A stretch of DNA of 64,000 bases, taken from NCBI GenBank assembly GCA_009801085.1, contig VNWV01000001.1, forward strand, positions 3,100,001-3,164,000, given 5' to 3'. Of the stretch, positions 36,101 through 47,753 are shown one piece after another (positions within the stretch are counted from its first letter, which is position 1; every line of letters starts with the position of its first letter). The notes under the pieces are model-generated. The model worked only from the letters and a program-made list of their open reading frames with translations, did not search any database and was not told the DNA's origin. A program made the translations under genes and the position numbers. Source of the stretch: Lasiodiplodia sp. COLG20. Its lineage: Eukaryota > Ascomycota > Dothideomycetes > Botryosphaeriales > Botryosphaeriaceae.

Positions 36101-36486
36101 TTCTGAGTTCAAGATAAGCAATAATGACGCGGGGACGGTAGAGTGTTCATGCACTTACTGCGCTTTTTTTGTTGAGAGGTCGTCTTTCCAGAAGCCTGTG
36201 AGGGCTCACCATGCCTGGTGGTCCTGGAAGAAATTTCCGAAGATGAGGCCGGCGACGACTTGGAAGTGACAGGTAGAACGTGTGGTGCCACACCTGGTGC
36301 ACGAGGCCGCTCGACCGAGTTCCGCACTGTATTCGCTTCCGGTGAGTGAGAGCTAGGCGGCTGCATGCTCGGTAGTGCTGTAGCAGCTGCTTCAGCGAGC
36401 GATGTTTCTTCGAAGACTGCGTCGTCAGGTGAGGTTTCTCGGGTGAAAGGCGGCGACTGAACACCATCGCTCGGTTGGTGGCTCAT
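33158..36486 (-). CDS. Dynamin-like large GTPase (SLIP-GC-like)
   Basis: Eight exons (36486-36159, 36102-35824, 35774-35228, 35130-34890, 34831-34629, 34563-33827, 33779-33564, 33504-33158) give 965 residues in one frame. A Ser/Pro-rich disordered N-terminus leads to the P-loop GDSGVGKSS at 198-206, which is split by intron 2. G3 is DLPG at 401-404 and a G4-like THSD ends at 465. The remaining 500 residues are charged and helical, as in the stalk of dynamin-superfamily proteins. The architecture matches fungal proteins related to the nuclear GTPase SLIP-GC. It probably hydrolyses GTP with self-assembly; the target membrane or complex is unknown. The P-loop is canonical, so it should be active. 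Confidence 0.88.
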
Positions 36487-39400
36487 GATTGGCCAACCGC
36501 TGTGAAGCCGTGGATGGACTGAGGTGAGAAGTTCCGCCTTGGCACAGTGTTAGCTACAGCAACAAGCAGACGGGGTTGACGGGCACCCACCGAGGCTTGC
36601 CAATGGAATGAGGGCGTTCGCTGCTCCAAGTAACGTGATGAATGCTTGGGTAGAGCAAAAGGAGCATCAAGCAAGGCTTGGCGATGTTGAAGAAGAAGAG
36701 ATGGAGGCGGGAGGATGAATGGAGAGCTTATAAACACGTCGCCTTTGAATTTCCGACCTAAGCCTAAAGAGTAAAGAGAAAGAAGTTGCACCACGATGAG
36801 GAAGGCACGAAACGCTTGAGAAACAGCGAGAAAGGGAAACGCCGCAGTCATTGAATATGAGCAACACCTGACTGACATCTCACTTAGCAACACTATGCCA
36901 TTCACTAGTGATGTTATCTTCTCTTATTCTAAGCCGCCCTTTCTACAAGCCTTGGGTCATTTTAGTTGAGAAAATTCAAGTCGATCCAAGCGGTAAGCCC
37001 CATGCCATCGGAAATGTCCCTCATCTTCCCAGTGATAGGCTCTCTGCATGGCAAGGCCAGCTTAAGTCCTGGAGAGTGGCTTCACAACAGAGTCCGTAGA
37101 CACTAGCGCCGCAGTACAGCTCTAAGCAATTTTCAAACCCGCGCCGACAGGTGAGGCCGTGCCGTTGAGGTAGCTCTTGCAGTTACCTAAACAACAATCT
37201 TTGCCAATCGAATCCGCCGATTGTCGATAACTCTTAAGCTTCAGAATTGCTACCTGTAACTCGTCCTCTTGCAATGCGAAAAAAAATCTACTAAGTACCC
37301 GTTTTTTCCATTTCCACTGATTGTTCACGGGGCAGATGAAATTTCGTAAAGTAAAAAAAGCCATTCGCTTCTGTAGCTAACACAGCACAGTAGAGGCAGA
37401 AGTATTCTCCGGTGACCTTTCGGATTGAATTACATGCAAAGCGCTCATCGGCATCACAGATGTGTTAGCTGGGCTGAGGAATTGCTCAATTCGGACATTC
37501 CTTGTTTAGCTTACCAATGGTCGGAAAGCGGAAAGATTATTCCTCTATGGACTGGCAAGTGAGAAAGAGACTAAAGTGAAGAAAACCCTGCTAATATCCT
37601 CCTCATTTCAACTAAGCAGCGCATATCACCAAAGGTGTTCACATCTTGTAAAATGTCTGCAGTCGGCCTTACCGTCACAGGAATTCCGCGCCGGCCCAGT
37701 ATTTCACCCACGCTAATAGCGCCATCCGCTCTGTACAGAATATCTCGACCACTCACCTACAATAGTCGCCATAAGTGAGATCCTGCTACCTACCATATTA
37801 ACCCAACAGTGTTTTCGAAGAGCAGCGCCGACGCGGCGTCTTTCGCGGCCTCTAAGAGGAATGCACGCCTGTAGAATTGCTATGAAAATCTGAACGCTGC
37901 CAGTAACCGTGCCATAGCAAGCCCTCACCAAATCGAGTGGTGCACCAGCCCGTTTCTCTGATCTTCGAGGCATCGCTAACACCCGAGCAGAGTGTACTTG
38001 TAAACGCACTTGAGATTGTACCAGAAAGAGAAAGGTGTACGACACTCGAGTGAGATTCGAACAGTCCGGCCAATCTCCATGCGCACGCCTGCGCTTGCTC
38101 AATTTGGATATTTTTCATGACCGAGCGATCAACCGGTGGATACAAAGGACCGCGAGGTAACATGGAGAATTCATACCGGAGTTCAACCCCCCGATCAGCT
38201 CGCAAGGAAGCGATCAATCATTTCCTTTTCCAGTTCTGGCACACGTCTTCGAGCTGGATCATGGGAAAGAGAAGTCTTATACATGGGAGTGGCATTTCTC
38301 TGAGAACTGGAATCGCATGACGTATACCTGGGCACGAGCAAGGGTGAGCCTGCTAAGAGAAATGTTGCAAAGCGGAAGAGAGTATTGGCCATGTAGTGGG
38401 ACGTGTCTAAAAAGTGTGTCTTCGCCAATTAGGGCCTTTTTTCTTCTCGAAGACTGCAGAACACAAAGATGTGTGAACTATCTTCCACCTGTTCGGCCTC
38501 ATCACTCTGAGGGTGAAAGGTTTGAACATGGGTGCCATACCATACACCACGGAAAGCCAGCGGGGCATTATGGTATTTGTTAGCAATGTCAAAAGTTCGT
38601 GGGATACCTCAAGTCCCATTGAAGGTACGGAACAGTAGCCACACTATTGAGTACGATTCTGAAGTGATGCATTGCGGTAGGGCTGCTTCGGGAATACAAA
38701 TCGCCGTACGCTCCGTACTCTTGTACGTCACAGGATACTGTCTAACGAATCTGATGCAATTCTCGCATTTTTCAATTACGCTTTGATATATCGCATGACT
38801 TTAGTCAGAGCCATTGGAATCAAACAGCGACTGGTTTTGGGCACACTGAATCCGTTCCGCTGTTAGTCCCAACGAAATACTCAATGCAACTTACCCTTCA
38901 CTTTCCCGATTTCTCAATAGAACGGATATTAGGAGAGCATCATCATCCCTGAGATGTACGGTCGCACAGCGGAGGGTCTCGCACGGGTGACGTACGGCCC
39001 GGCGGGCGGACCAGATATTTCGGACGCCCACTCAATGCAGCATCGAATTTGGATAGTTGAAAGCCAAATTGTGCGTGATACGTCCTATCGTAGATATTCT
39101 ACATGGCGCTTTCGAATGCATTCTGAGACTCCAGTTTCGTGCTCGAGCTCCCACTAAGCCCGATATGAGCTATAAGCAACTTCCAAGGAGTCTTCTCGCA
39201 GGTGAGCAAGTCATGATAAAACTCCTTTGACCACGTCTTTCAATATCTGAACAGCCCTTTGCAGCGGCATTTAGTAGGCGTCGGGAACGCAGGCGCGCAA
39301 AGACGTACCAAAGCTGGTCTTTCAGGAGGGCCTAGACTTCAATATCGCGGTGGCACAGCGTGTGGAACAAATCGCGTCGATCTCGCCACTCGAATCATAG

Positions 39401-39722
39401 TTTGTAGTTTCCAACGGCAACGCGTTGCCCTTAACGCTGTAAACCAAGGACAAAGACGCATGCCAGAACTGCAGCTGGGTCTTATTTCACCTTGCCGAGG
39501 AAGGCGTTGGTCCGGCTGAGTGATCTCCAGTGCTGCTGTAATGCTTTTCTCACAGTCGCGCGACATATATCAAGCCGGTTTCCGCATTTTCGTTTCACAG
39601 AGAGAAGTGAATATTGCATGCTGGAATATCAATGTGGACAAACATCTTGCCAACCTGAGGAAAACAAGCTCAATCATACATAATGAGGGCAGAGTAGTAG
39701 ACCGCGAAACCTGCAAGAGAAG
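36487..39722. other. Gene-poor region, no gene seen
   Basis: About 3.2 kb. The first 300 bp include the GTPase promoter, with a minus-strand TATAAA near 36727. The rest holds only short frames without conserved motifs. A GATTCGAAC near 38051 resembles a tRNA T-loop, but no cloverleaf can be built around it. Confidence 0.5.
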
Positions 39723-39731
39723 AATAATGTT
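39723..39731. repeat. Left target-site duplication, AATAATGTT
   Basis: A 9-bp direct repeat identical to 40058-40066 flanks the inverted-repeat element exactly. Nine base pairs is the usual length for Mutator-type insertions. Confidence 0.85.
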
Positions 39732-40057
39732 GGGGTAAATACAAAATCGCATATATTTGATGGCCACCCGGTCCAAACAGCACACCTGGACCCAAACAGC
39801 ATACCTTGCAATCGCCAACTGCCTTATGAGTCATGAGCTCAACACCATGCCAAGCATCGTGAGCGGCCCAGTGAGCGACCTAGGAGGCGACCTAGTGAGC
39901 GACCCACGCGATCTACCAGTGGCGCAGGCGGCGCAGGCGTCGCTCCAACCAGATGAGGCAGTTGGCAATATGCACGGTTATAAGATATGCTGTTTAGGTC
40001 CAGGTGTGCTATTTGGACCGGGTGGCCATCAAATATATGCGATTTTGTATTTACCCC
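39732..40057. mobile_element. 326-bp Mutator-type MITE with long terminal inverted repeats
   Basis: The ends are GGGGTAAATACAAAATCGCA and its reverse complement. The inverted repeats match nearly perfectly for about 75 bp, with a few transitions. After a small indel they continue to about 100 bp through TGCCAACTGCC. Perfect 9-bp target duplications AATAATGTT flank both sides. The centre has no transposase, only short internal repeats of GTGAGCGACC and GGCGCAG. Long TIRs, a GGGG terminus and a 9-bp duplication point to the Mutator superfamily, non-autonomous. The near-identity of the arms suggests fairly recent insertion or continued pairing constraint. Confidence 0.85.
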
Positions 40058-40066
40058 AATAATGTT
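40058..40066. repeat. Right target-site duplication, AATAATGTT
   Basis: Exact copy of 39723-39731, directly abutting the right inverted repeat. Confidence 0.85.
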
Positions 40067-41023
40067 ACTGGGCTTTGTCGCGATGAGCAGCTTCACTTTT
40101 CACCTTCTGATATCGAAGCCAGTGGGGTCGCAATCCTTCAAATTCGTTGGTATCGGGCGACCATCTGCTTACAGAGCGTCAGTGTATTTTCGTGAAGCCC
40201 CACACTAATGACCGAGCCCATATCGCGTTCTGTGCCGCCGCTGCACTGAATACCGTGAGGCTGAAGATCATTAGCGACTCCAGCCAAAATGCATGCACCG
40301 ACCGCGGGAAAATATCGTTGAACCAGCCAAGCGCGCGGGAGCCAAGGTTATAAGCATTGAGCAACAACTCCAATATCATCCTTTAGGGGTAGAGTGGTCT
40401 CATGGCGGCTGTATTTTTGATACCGTAAATGCTGCCATCCCCGCTCCTGGGCTCGAGAACATAGCTAGGTACTTGTAGGCAAGGACATGCGGGGTGTAAT
40501 GCCTTCTGACTTAGGATAAACAGCGGGTCAAGGCCGGGTGATCAACCCATGGAATAAAGGTGGATATTTATGCCGCTAACAACAGTGATTAGCATTTGAG
40601 ACTTTCAACAATTACGACGACTCGACACTTGGTGCAAAGATGAATTTCATGCCACGGACCTTGAAAGGCTGAGATTTCAAAACTGCGCGTAGGGTGGAAC
40701 ATACGTTAGTTCACGTAGATCGCTTGAAGATTCGTATAGTTGAATAGTTATTATAATTCCAGTGGTCGAGTGGGAATTCAAGTATGAACCGCCTTGTAAA
40801 ACAATTTCATCCAGTCCGTATGTCATACACCCCCGGAACACCCATACCAGAAATAGAACCGCAGTCGTCTTCCACAGATAAGCCAAATAGAAAATGCTCC
40901 GATGAATGATCGGTATTAGTTCGCCGTCGGAGACGGAGCGGTCGGGAGCACATCTTCCACGCTCGAGTTTGCAGGCCCCCACATGACATGGATGGGAGGC
41001 ATGCTGGCGGCCTCGCGGAGTTT
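40067..41023. other. Intergenic, no gene seen
   Basis: Between the MITE and the 3' end of the FHA gene. No recognisable gene or RNA. Confidence 0.55.
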
Positions 41024-42482
41024 CTACTTCTCCTCGTTATCCACCTTTACGGGCTCAACTTCGACCATCCAAATAGGCGCATACATCACGCCTCCTTGCG
41101 GTGCATGCACGCCGCTATCACACGAGTCCAAGGGGCCCCCTCCAAGCCTAATAAATGCTCCGCTTTTGACCTCAACTGGTACATGCGGTTGAAGCCTCTC
41201 CCACTTGACTCTGTGCTCACCGCACCGCGAAACATCTGGAATACGGTGATCTACGAAGGTTCCAGACTGTGATGAGAGGTCCGTAAGCCAAATAGTCTGC
41301 CGAGGGCGTTGTCAGCTGCTAAACAGAACAGTGTTTACGAGCGCGGAATAGCTCAGTGCCTCAAAGCATGGGATACTAACAGTACCTGTTCCAGCAGTGA
41401 CTTGGGCATGCGGACTGGAAACGTTTTCGTTGTAGGTATAGAGATTGTTCGTGGCAGGCTTAATGCCATCAAGGCTGTCTGACAGACTAAATTCCCTATA
41501 AGTTTCGGCGGCGAGAATGAGCTCCCGAGGTGAAATATGTGGGTTCTCTTCACCCAGAAAATCACGCTCGGGCATGCCGTCGCGGGCCCATTGGGGAAGA
41601 AATTTGATCACTGCGTGCGGATATAAGCAAGTTGGGTGATATAAAATGCACAGTAGCTTACTTTGGATATGTTCATGTTTCGGCCCTCGCAGAGTAGGTA
41701 TAGGCGTATTGGCGGCATCTTCGCATAGCTTGGCCAAATCTTTGTCACGCCGCGTCACAATAAGCTTCCACGAGGGCGCATAGTGTATCCTGCCACTGGG
41801 TGCCACGTCCGTCGTTCCAAGTCTAATTATTGTACCCGTTTCAACCCTCGCATACGTCCCTCTTGGAATTCTTTCAAAAAAGGTTCCATGTTGACTGAGA
41901 GGTGGGTTCAACCGGACTTCGTTATAGTCCAAGAAGGTACCGAGGCTTGAATCAAGATCCGTGAGCCAGATGCTCTGCAAATGCTGCTGTCAGCAATTCT
42001 TTAAACTTCGACATCCCAGCTAGGGGTTCTTGACTCACCGTGTTCGATGGTCCGGCAGTAAGCCAGGCATGGTATTGTGAAGCAAGTGGATTAAAAGTCG
42101 TGAGGTTGCCACTACCCGGCACGCGAAATAGGTCGTCGGGGCGCTGAAAACATATAGACGCCCCAGGCGCGAGCACGAACTCTCGGACTCCGATTCTTTC
42201 ATTCGGGCGCCCTAAAGGATCCTTCTCCGGCAGGCCGTCACGATCAACCTCAGGAATAAGCTTGACCACTGCACCACGCTTGTTAGCAACCTTCTAGTGA
42301 TAGATTGCCTGCTGCTTACCTATGGGTTCGTCCACCTGAAGGAGGCGCATGGTTGTCACGATTGGGTCTGGCTCTCCTTGCAAAGGAGAATGAGGGTGCA
42401 GTAGGATTGTAATTTGGATCAGCGATGCCGGTTGTGGAAGCGGTTGGTTTCGAAAGGTATGCAAAAGGCACTGAGAAACCAA
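41024..42482 (-). CDS. Protein with two tandem FHA-like domains
   Basis: Exons 42482-42320, 42268-42039, 41974-41662, 41610-41381 and 41296-41024 give 402 residues. FHA domains bind phosphothreonine peptides. Two copies are visible. The first has SQYHAWLTAG and, after an intron, SIWLTDLDSSLGTFL and then GTIIRLG. The second has SSPHAQVTAG and, after an intron, TIWLTDLSSQSGTFV and then GAFIRLG. Each copy keeps the S-x-x-H and the W-L-T-D-L...G-T-F core, but the Asn of the usual NGTF is replaced by Leu or Ser. Introns fall at equivalent places in both copies, and exons 2 and 4 are both exactly 230 nt. The upstream boundary is the least certain part. The binding partner is unknown. Confidence 0.8.
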
Positions 42483-43156
42483 GTGATGTGTGGTAGTCGG
42501 TCAGTAAAAAGAAGTTTAAATACTTTTCGGACCCCAGAGAAAGTTCTCAACTCTCCGTCATGGACCAAAAATATCAAAGAGCCGGCCATTGTTGAATTGA
42601 AAGGATGCAGCCAGCAGCGAGAAATTTTGGCCGTTTCTTATGACCACAGCACCTAACCAAATACTGATACACTTTCATGTGCTCTCAAAATATTCTAAGA
42701 GAATTGAAAGGACGTGTTGCTACTTTGTTTAAAAGACTTGGTAGAGACAGCGAGTACAATCTCGAAGGTTACGTGGCACTGGCTTTAACTACCATTTTGT
42801 ATGTGTCAAAAACTCTTTATAAGAAAGAGGTGAGGTGACATTTACAACGCGCATGCTATTTCTCTGCATTCGCACCCCTGAATGATCGTGCTCGCATCCA
42901 GCACACACATTTGGATCGCGTGGCAGAAGTTGCTTTGTTAGCTGTCTGCTGGTAACATCTTCAGAGTCAAAATTATTTTCCGTGCGTTATGCTTGCCGAT
43001 AAATTCCTATTCTGAGGCTCTTCCTCACGGGAGACTCACAGGAGTCTAAGTTGAAGATAGAAAGCCACACTGTAACCCCTTCTACTAGGAGTCCCTTAAC
43101 CTTTTGGAAAAGCCATTCATTCGTGGTTGGAAAATTACTATTCTACAACATCATAC
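42483..43156. other. Intergenic, no gene seen
   Basis: Promoter side of the FHA gene and 3' flank of the hemerythrin-like gene, which read the same way. AT-rich with no gene. Confidence 0.55.
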
Positions 43157-43712
43157 TCACATTGGTAGCTGCTTCATTTCGTCGAGTGACCAGTATTTAC
43201 GCATGTTTTCCGCTCCCAACTGTTCCACTTCGTCATTCAGATGTTCCCACAATACAGCTCCAAACCCATCCATTATCTTCTTCATCTCTTGCATTTTGAA
43301 ATCCTGCTTCCCATCTTTTGAGTCCTCAAGGTACTTTGTAAGTTTCTCAAGTCCCGCGTGGATTTGCTTATGTTGACTCAGCATTTCGAGCTCTTTCCTG
43401 AAAGCTGGCATTTTCCTTGCGAGAATCGGAAAGAATATTGATTCCTCAAGGTTGTGGTGTTCCTCCAAATGCTGACAGAAGTCCAAGCCAAACCGCAGAA
43501 ATTGGTGTAAAGACATGCCGGCTGGTCGTTTATTGGCAACACAGGCCTCGTACATGGTTGTCCAGGAACGTCGAAACATGTCATGCTTGGAAAAGTTCGT
43601 TAACAATTCAATTTAAGATGTCCTCATTAGAATTACTCACGGAAAAATTCATCTTCACCGCGAAACGGTTGTACAGTTGAAATTCGCTGGCCGTCAACTT
43701 TGGTAGTGCCAT
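43157..43712 (-). CDS. Hemerythrin-like (HHE) domain protein
   Basis: Exons 43712-43641 and 43585-43157 give 166 residues, the usual size of single-domain fungal hemerythrin-like proteins. Candidate di-iron ligands follow family order: His25 at the exon junction (MNFSHDMF), His67/His68 and Glu71/Glu72 in EEHHNLEESIFF, His96 and His100 in QHKQIH, and His139 with Glu143 in WEHLNDEV. The protein is all-helical and has no signal peptide. Such proteins bind O2, iron or nitric oxide; the ligand here is not predictable. The Met at 43712 is chosen because LTASEFQLYNRFAVKM matches the usual family start. Confidence 0.85.
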
Positions 43713-44781
43713 TGTGTCTTGATTCACCGTTGCCCTATTCGAATTTTCAAGGGTTGAGCGAGGTGAAATGCTCATATGAATGAGTCTTTTTATTTTCTGC
43801 CACACCATTGCGTAGTACGGGCTTGGGAAATGTGACACTCCTATCTCTAATTAAACATCTTGCGAAGGTGATTTCCCAATGTAATATCTAAAGCCTATTT
43901 GTAAGCACGGGACCGTGTGATCCGTTGTCCCGATGCACACAGGGGCAATCTTTCACACGATTGTTTCTTCTTGTCGAATTCTGAAACGATAACATTTATA
44001 ATCTAAGGGCAAATATCGACCTGGCGGAAAGCTAAATGCTGAAAATGGCAAGATTCGACGAGCTGCTGCTTCAACGTAGCAAGCTCTTCAGGGTTCGTGT
44101 CGGAATCTAAGTTTCCCGCGCCCCGGCCTGTTTTGTCAGCAGTTCACTTGCAATCCAGAAATCTCCGAGGGGTGGCGCTTTATAATTCAAAATAAATCTC
44201 AAGTTCTCAACCAACAGAATTGCATCCAAGCGTCCTCTATATTCTCCGAGTACCAACATAACCGATCGGAAAAATCAGTCTGTATCTCTTTGGGGCTGAT
44301 CAAAATCCCCTTTGGAAGCTCATATTGAAAGATTTGTCGTTCAGGCAGCTGGATATCAGCCAGTATATTTAATTCGATTCTTATTCTTCGCTCATCGCGC
44401 CTTTTGTCCGCGCAATCTAGGAAAAGAAAATAGAAAGCTACATAGCCTGAAGGTTATACGCAGGGTGTTTCCAGAACGTAATCCCTTCAGGTCCGCCCTG
44501 GCGATAACCAGAGCGCTTTATTTGCACCATTTACGTTGTGAAACAGGGTCAATCCCAAACAGGAGATATCGAATTGAAGTTCTCGGCACGATACGGTGTT
44601 CCAACTACATCGTTCGACTGGGAACTCGGTCCAACGGATCGGTGGATCCATATGAAACCTCAGCTACTGCAGCTAACTGTGCATGGATCTGGAATCTACG
44701 TTTATGTTTCTCGTGCTGGCACAGATACCGGAAAATATCATGGGAAATTTGGGAGATCAAATAAATTGGAACACTACAAGG
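43713..44781. other. Intergenic, doubtful frames only
   Basis: A plus-strand frame at 44538-44807 contains a fairly protein-like stretch (GDIELKFSARYGV) but no recognised domain, and it overlaps the 3' end of the dehydrogenase gene. I do not call it a gene. Confidence 0.45.
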
Positions 44782-45659
44782 TTACCACTTCTCGACATAA
44801 GGTCTGATATCCAGCTCCCACGTAAAGCAGTTTCTTGGCTGCATGTGAAGGTACCAATAAGCGTCCGCAATCTGATAATCTGTTAGCAGAAAGAGAGCAA
44901 TCCTGGATAGGACACAACTTACAGCGGTAGGACTGATCATCGCGTCGGGATTTGTCTCCTTGACGAGTTCCCTGACCTGTGGTGTGTCGACGAAGCCATC
45001 AATAATCGCATGAGATACATGGACACCTTGTGGCCCGAATTCTTTCGCCAGAGACTGTGCTAGAGACCTCTGAATCCACTTTCCAGCGGCAAAAGCAGCC
45101 ATTTGAGAGGAGCTCTTGAGGGCGGCAGTTGCACCAGTGAAAATGAGCGAAGGTGGGTGTTGTGAGTTTGCAACTGAGGCAAGTAGAAGAGGGATTGTGG
45201 CCTGGGCGAAGAGGAAGGCCCCGGTGCCGGGAACCTCACAGCTTGAGGCGAATTCACCTTGGCTGAGCTCGAGGAACGGTTTCCTTACGAATTTTCCACC
45301 GGCATTGAAGATGGCAGCCTACAGTTCCTGGGTTAGTATCGGCATTTGAGAAGAAAGAGTTTATCCCCTAGTGTTCATGAGCGGAAATGAGTGGCAAGTC
45401 ATACCGAAAGACCATAACCCTCTCCGAATTCCGCACCAATGGTTGCCATAGCAGCCTGAAGGCTGGTCGAGCTAGAAAGATCTGTTGCGATGCCGAGAGC
45501 CTTCCCACCACTTGAGTTTATTTCAGCAACGACGTCGTTGAAGCTTTCTGGTTTGCGAGCCAGGCACACGACTGGATACTGGGATGCAAACTTCCGGGCT
45601 ATGGCTGCGCCTGCGCCTGGCCCCACTCCTGCCACAACGGCAAGTAACGGACGACCCAT
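44782..45659 (-). CDS. Short-chain dehydrogenase-like protein lacking the catalytic Tyr
   Basis: Exons 45659-45405, 45318-44923 and 44871-44782 give 246 residues, normal for an SDR. The N-terminal GVGPGAGAAIA is the cofactor-binding glycine motif, NAGG follows, and TGATAAL holds the Ser region. The usual YxxxK is read as FAAGK in MAAFAAGKWIQRSL, so the catalytic Tyr is Phe while Lys is kept. The C-terminal HVSHAIIDG matches a subgroup of divergent SDRs that carry this substitution. It may bind NAD(P)H without standard dehydrogenase activity or use another acid. A minus-strand TATATA lies near 45807. The substrate is unknown. Confidence 0.82.
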
Positions 45660-46486
45660 TGTTTGAATGATGTGGATCTAGAATCGAAATGGATCGTGTC
45701 AAGGGACAAATATGGTGAAGAGGTGAGTTCAATGGGGACGGGAGTTAAGAATTTTAGGCGATGACATGGAGAAGCTCTATGCAACTTGCACGGCCAGATG
45801 CACAGTTATATATCAAGATCGAGAAGGCATAGACTTCGACTAGTTCATCTGGCGCTAAGTATGCCGCAAACGTCAGTCTTCCCGTGGTGGCGTCGGTCCG
45901 ACCCCGAGCACTAACCGAACACGTTCATGTAGATCATTATTGGTAAGCCGCGCCTTCGGACAGGCCGAGCGCGCTGGATTATGTTATTCGGTATTTTTCT
46001 ATATACTACGCGCTGATGCATTATACAGCTTGATCAGGTCATTGGCCGAAGCTTTCATGAAAATCACACTTTTTCGTGCGTTGGCATTCTTCGTGACTCA
46101 GGTCAATCCGACACCTTGCATTTCGGTCTTGATCTTTATTCTCTTGAGATACTCCTCACTGAATAGCATTCGCGGCTGTCTAATACTGCTGGTGCTTGAG
46201 AAGAGAAATAATAAGTACTGACGCAAGCGAGGAGATGAATGCATCAGGGTTCACTGCTATCGATTGGGTCAGATCAATTCCGCGAGAGTATACTTTTTGG
46301 CCTCTGATAGTATGAAATCTCCAGATCTAGTTGTTCAATGTGAATCAGGCTCCATCACCCAGAAAATTCGGTCAATACTGGCTCGAGAGTACTACATGCG
46401 AAGACAATAGTCTATTTGATGAATTTTCTATTTGGTTGATACTGCAATCCCGCATCACTAACATCCATTCCCGTCGTGCCCCGTCA
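45660..46486. other. Intergenic, no gene seen
   Basis: Promoter of the preceding leftward gene and 3' flank of the next leftward dehydrogenase. No other gene was recognised. Confidence 0.55.
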
Positions 46487-47254
46487 TCAATCCACATGCA
46501 AACCTCCGCACGCAAAAAGATGAACACCATTAATCCAGCGAGCCTTCTCATCGCACAACATTCCAACCGCGTAAGCAATCTCCTCCGGTTCTCCCAACCT
46601 CGACCCGGCGGGTGTGAGGTCAATGAAAGGCTTGAACATGCCTGATATCTCCTCATCCGCCAAGGCTCCTTCCAACGCTCTTGTCCGCGTCGGACCAGGC
46701 GATACAGCATTGAAGGTACATCCGTACTTGGGCGGAAGCTCCTTTGCCCATACTTTTGTGAACGAGTCAACCATCCCCTTCGTTCCCGCATAGATGGTCT
46801 GCAGCGGAGGGGGGGCGCGGCTGGCAAGGCTCAGCACATTCACGATCCTGCTCGAGTCCTTTGTGAGGTGCTTCAAGGCGGCTTGCGTGATGAGGAAAAC
46901 CGAACGAGCGTTCAGATTGACGAGTTTGTCCCAGTCGTCAAGGGTCTGCTCCTCGAAAGGCGCGATGAGCGCGAGCGCCGCGTTGTTGATGACGATGTCG
47001 ATCTTTCTGAATGCCTCGACGGCCGCTTGGATGACGGCCAGAGGGCCTTCCACGGTGCTAAGATCTGCTTTCACGATGGTGCAACGTAGCGGTACCTCTC
47101 GGGCGAGCTCCTCGGCTTCCGACCTGGATTCGTTTGAGCGGTGGTGGATGACAACCGAGCAGCCTCTGGATGCCAAGTCACGAACGATAGCGGCCCTGAT
47201 CCCAGTGTTGGACCCCGTGACGATGGCGATGCGGGATCCTACCGGTTTTCCCAT
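46487..47254 (-). CDS. Short-chain dehydrogenase/reductase (classical SDR)
   Basis: An intronless NAD(P)-dependent oxidoreductase. The Met at 47254 (MGKPVGSRIAIVTG) places the cofactor motif at the usual distance. An in-frame Met at 47305 would add 17 residues and is the alternative. Motifs are TGSNTGIR, NNAAL, the catalytic Ser in LSLASRA, YAGTK as the YxxxK pair, and VSPGPTRT. The basic residues in VIHHRSNESR after beta-2 fit NADP(H) preference. Length is 255 residues. It is related to 3-oxoacyl-ACP reductase-like and tetrahydroxynaphthalene-reductase-like enzymes, but the substrate is not determined. Confidence 0.9.
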   Translation of the reverse strand: MGKPVGSRIAIVTGSNTGIRAAIVRDLASRGCSVVIHHRSNESRSEAEELAREVPLRCTIVKADLSTVEGPLAVIQAAVEAFRKIDIVINNAALALIAPFEEQTLDDWDKLVNLNARSVFLITQAALKHLTKDSSRIVNVLSLASRAPPPLQTIYAGTKGMVDSFTKVWAKELPPKYGCTFNAVSPGPTRTRALEGALADEEISGMFKPFIDLTPAGSRLGEPEEIAYAVGMLCDEKARWINGVHLFACGGLHVD

Positions 47255-47753
47255 GGCGGGTGCAAGTTGAGGCCGTAGGAGGGCTGGGAAGAGTATGTTG
47301 ACCAAGCTCTAGCCTTGCAGTGATGAGGAAACGTTGAGTGCTTGATTTAAAAATTTGATATTTCTAGGCAGTTGAACGTCGACATCTCGGCAAGCGTGCT
47401 ACTTACTTTTGTACGTCACCTTCTACACGAGGAGAGCATTGGTAGGAGTTGTATCTGGCGGTTTGCTCCACATTCAGCAGTTCCGAGCATGGGGATGAAC
47501 GCTCACACTCGCTCAGAACCATGTATCGCATTACGTCAGCTTCAAATCGGTAGTTCGGCCTTCGGAATGTCCGAGTGATTAACTAACTCGCGTTGAACGA
47601 TAGCGAGCGAACGGCCGTGCCGATTTCCAGCAACAACTGGTCATGATTCAGTGCTGCCGCTTGAAATTCCAACGCTTGCTCGTACTTCTGAGCTCCCAAA
47701 TCTCTCCACTGACTGTTTTCAACCAAAACACAAATTTCATTCACGATTTTCCC
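47255..47753. other. Divergent promoter region
   Basis: About 500 bp between the leftward SDR and the rightward small gene at 47754, likely serving both promoters. No other feature was recognised. Confidence 0.5.

Noticed and set aside
38045..38065. tRNA-like T-loop (GATTCGAAC)
   Set aside because: Neighbouring bases do not pair into a T stem and no acceptor, D or anticodon arm can be built.
44312..44807. Possible plus-strand small gene
   Set aside because: Overlaps the end of the SDR gene, lacks recognisable motifs and no clear start context or intron was found.
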